Assembly: GCA_937889015.1 (NCBI GenBank)
Contig: CALARR010000187.1
Span: forward strand, 1-6,379
DNA from: an uncultured Planctomycetales bacterium
GTDB lineage: Bacteria > Planctomycetota > Planctomycetia > Pirellulales > Thermoguttaceae
Length of the DNA: 6,379 bases
Direction: 5' to 3'
Made by a program: the position numbers and the translations under genes. Shown here in pieces: positions 5,748 to 6,379 of the stretch (position 1 is the stretch's first letter; the number at the start of each line of letters is the position of its first letter). The notes below the pieces were generated by a model. The model was not told the DNA's origin, ran no database searches, and was given only the letters and a program-made list of their open reading frames with translations.

Positions 5748-6379
5748 ATGCAATCCGACGTGGTCATCGAAACGCGTAATCTGACCAAGGTTTATCGCGA
5801 TTTCTGGGGCCGGCAGAAGGTCCGCGCGTTGAAGGCCCTGGACCTGGAGATTCGCCGCGGCGAGATCTTCGGCCTGCTGGGGCCAAATGGATCGGGCAAG
5901 ACGACCACGATCAAGCTGCTGCTGGGGCTGTTGTTTCCGACCAGCGGGCAGGCGCTGGTCTTCGACCGTCCGGCCACGGATGTGGCCAAGAACGAGCGGA
6001 TCGGCTACCTGCCGGAGGAGTCGTATTTGTATCGATTCCTGAATGCCGAGGAGACGCTGGATTTCTATGGCCGCTTGTTCCGGTTGCCGTCGCTGATCCG
6101 TCGGCAGCGCGTCGCGGACCTGATCCAGTTGGTGGGGTTGGAGAAGTCCAAGCGGCGGCAGTTGAAGGAATACTCCAAGGGCATGACGCGACGGATCGGC
6201 CTGGCCCAGGCCTTGATCAACGACCCGGAACTGATCCTGCTGGACGAGCCAACCTCGGGGCTGGACCCGATCGGCACACGGCAGATGAAGGACTTGATCC
6301 TGAGCCTGAGAGCGCAGGGCAAGACGATCGTGATGTGCAGCCATCTGCTGGCCGACGTGCAGGACGTGTGCGACCGGAT
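5748..6379 (+). CDS. ABC transporter ATP-binding protein (ABC-2 / CcmA-NatA type), 3' end outside window
   Basis: The first 210 residues are present and the frame is still open at the window end. It is a cytoplasmic nucleotide-binding subunit that would drive a membrane partner, by family habit an ABC-2 permease encoded downstream. Seen in order: ETRNLTKVYRDFWG (8-21), Walker A GPNGSGKT (45-52), a Q-loop region GYLPEESYLYRFLNAEETL (86-104) with Glu90 where Gln is usual, signature YSKGMTRRIGLAQAL (142-156), Walker B LILLDEP (162-168) with catalytic Glu167, D-loop SGLDP (170-174) and switch His199 in CSHLL. The SKGM signature in place of SGGQ and the LPEE variant are common in multidrug/Na+/ABC-2 exporter ATPases. 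The transported substrate cannot be told from this fragment. Usual length is about 240-310 residues, so roughly a third or less is missing. Confidence 0.93.
   Translation, partial: MQSDVVIETRNLTKVYRDFWGRQKVRALKALDLEIRRGEIFGLLGPNGSGKTTTIKLLLGLLFPTSGQALVFDRPATDVAKNERIGYLPEESYLYRFLNAEETLDFYGRLFRLPSLIRRQRVADLIQLVGLEKSKRRQLKEYSKGMTRRIGLAQALINDPELILLDEPTSGLDPIGTRQMKDLILSLRAQGKTIVMCSHLLADVQDVCDR

Noticed and set aside
5616..6344. 242-codon minus-strand open frame opposite the ABC ATPase gene
   Set aside because: It is an antisense shadow; the plus strand encodes complete Walker A, signature, Walker B and H-loop motifs.

Overview
The window is GC-rich bacterial chromosomal DNA. The mix of a secreted DUF1961-type protein, a secreted CE15-like esterase, an orphan RAYT-type transposase and a folate enzyme fits Planctomycetota (Pirellulales-like). 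That assignment rests on general protein resemblance, not on a marker gene, so treat it as inference.

Layout, left to right. (1) 1-1020, + strand: an exported protein with a signal peptide, a low-complexity linker and a concanavalin-like DUF1961 (YesU-type) domain. Its true start may lie before the window. (2) 1066-2100: a compact REPtron-like module. A minus-strand REP-associated tyrosine transposase (RAYT, HUH/Y1 family, 1334-1894) lies between two 81-bp copies of the same inverted REP pair (1141-1221 and 2020-2100, 78/81 identical). A further solo REP lies at 1066-1090. (3) 2101-2628: 528 bp with no convincing gene. It holds a doubtful minus-strand ORF and two inverted-repeat structures, and may be the remnant of another element. 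(4) 2629-3921, + strand: a secreted alpha/beta-hydrolase resembling CE15 glucuronoyl esterases and acetyl-xylan esterases. (5) 3974-5365, - strand: folC, convergent with the esterase. A GC-rich hairpin sits between the two. (6) 5366-5747: a divergent intergenic region with AT-rich patches and inverted repeats. (7) 5748 to the window end, + strand: the first 210 residues of an ABC-transporter ATPase, probably the first gene of an ABC-2-type export operon.

How the genes relate. The DUF1961 protein and the esterase are both exported and point in the same direction, so they could act on the same extracellular plant- or algal-type polysaccharide; the REPtron now separates them. folC (cytosolic folate polyglutamylation) and the ABC ATPase are unrelated housekeeping and transport functions read divergently from a shared control region. 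The most notable system is the RAYT with its flanking REPs. The REP hairpins show compensatory base changes that support a real DNA structure recognised by the transposase.
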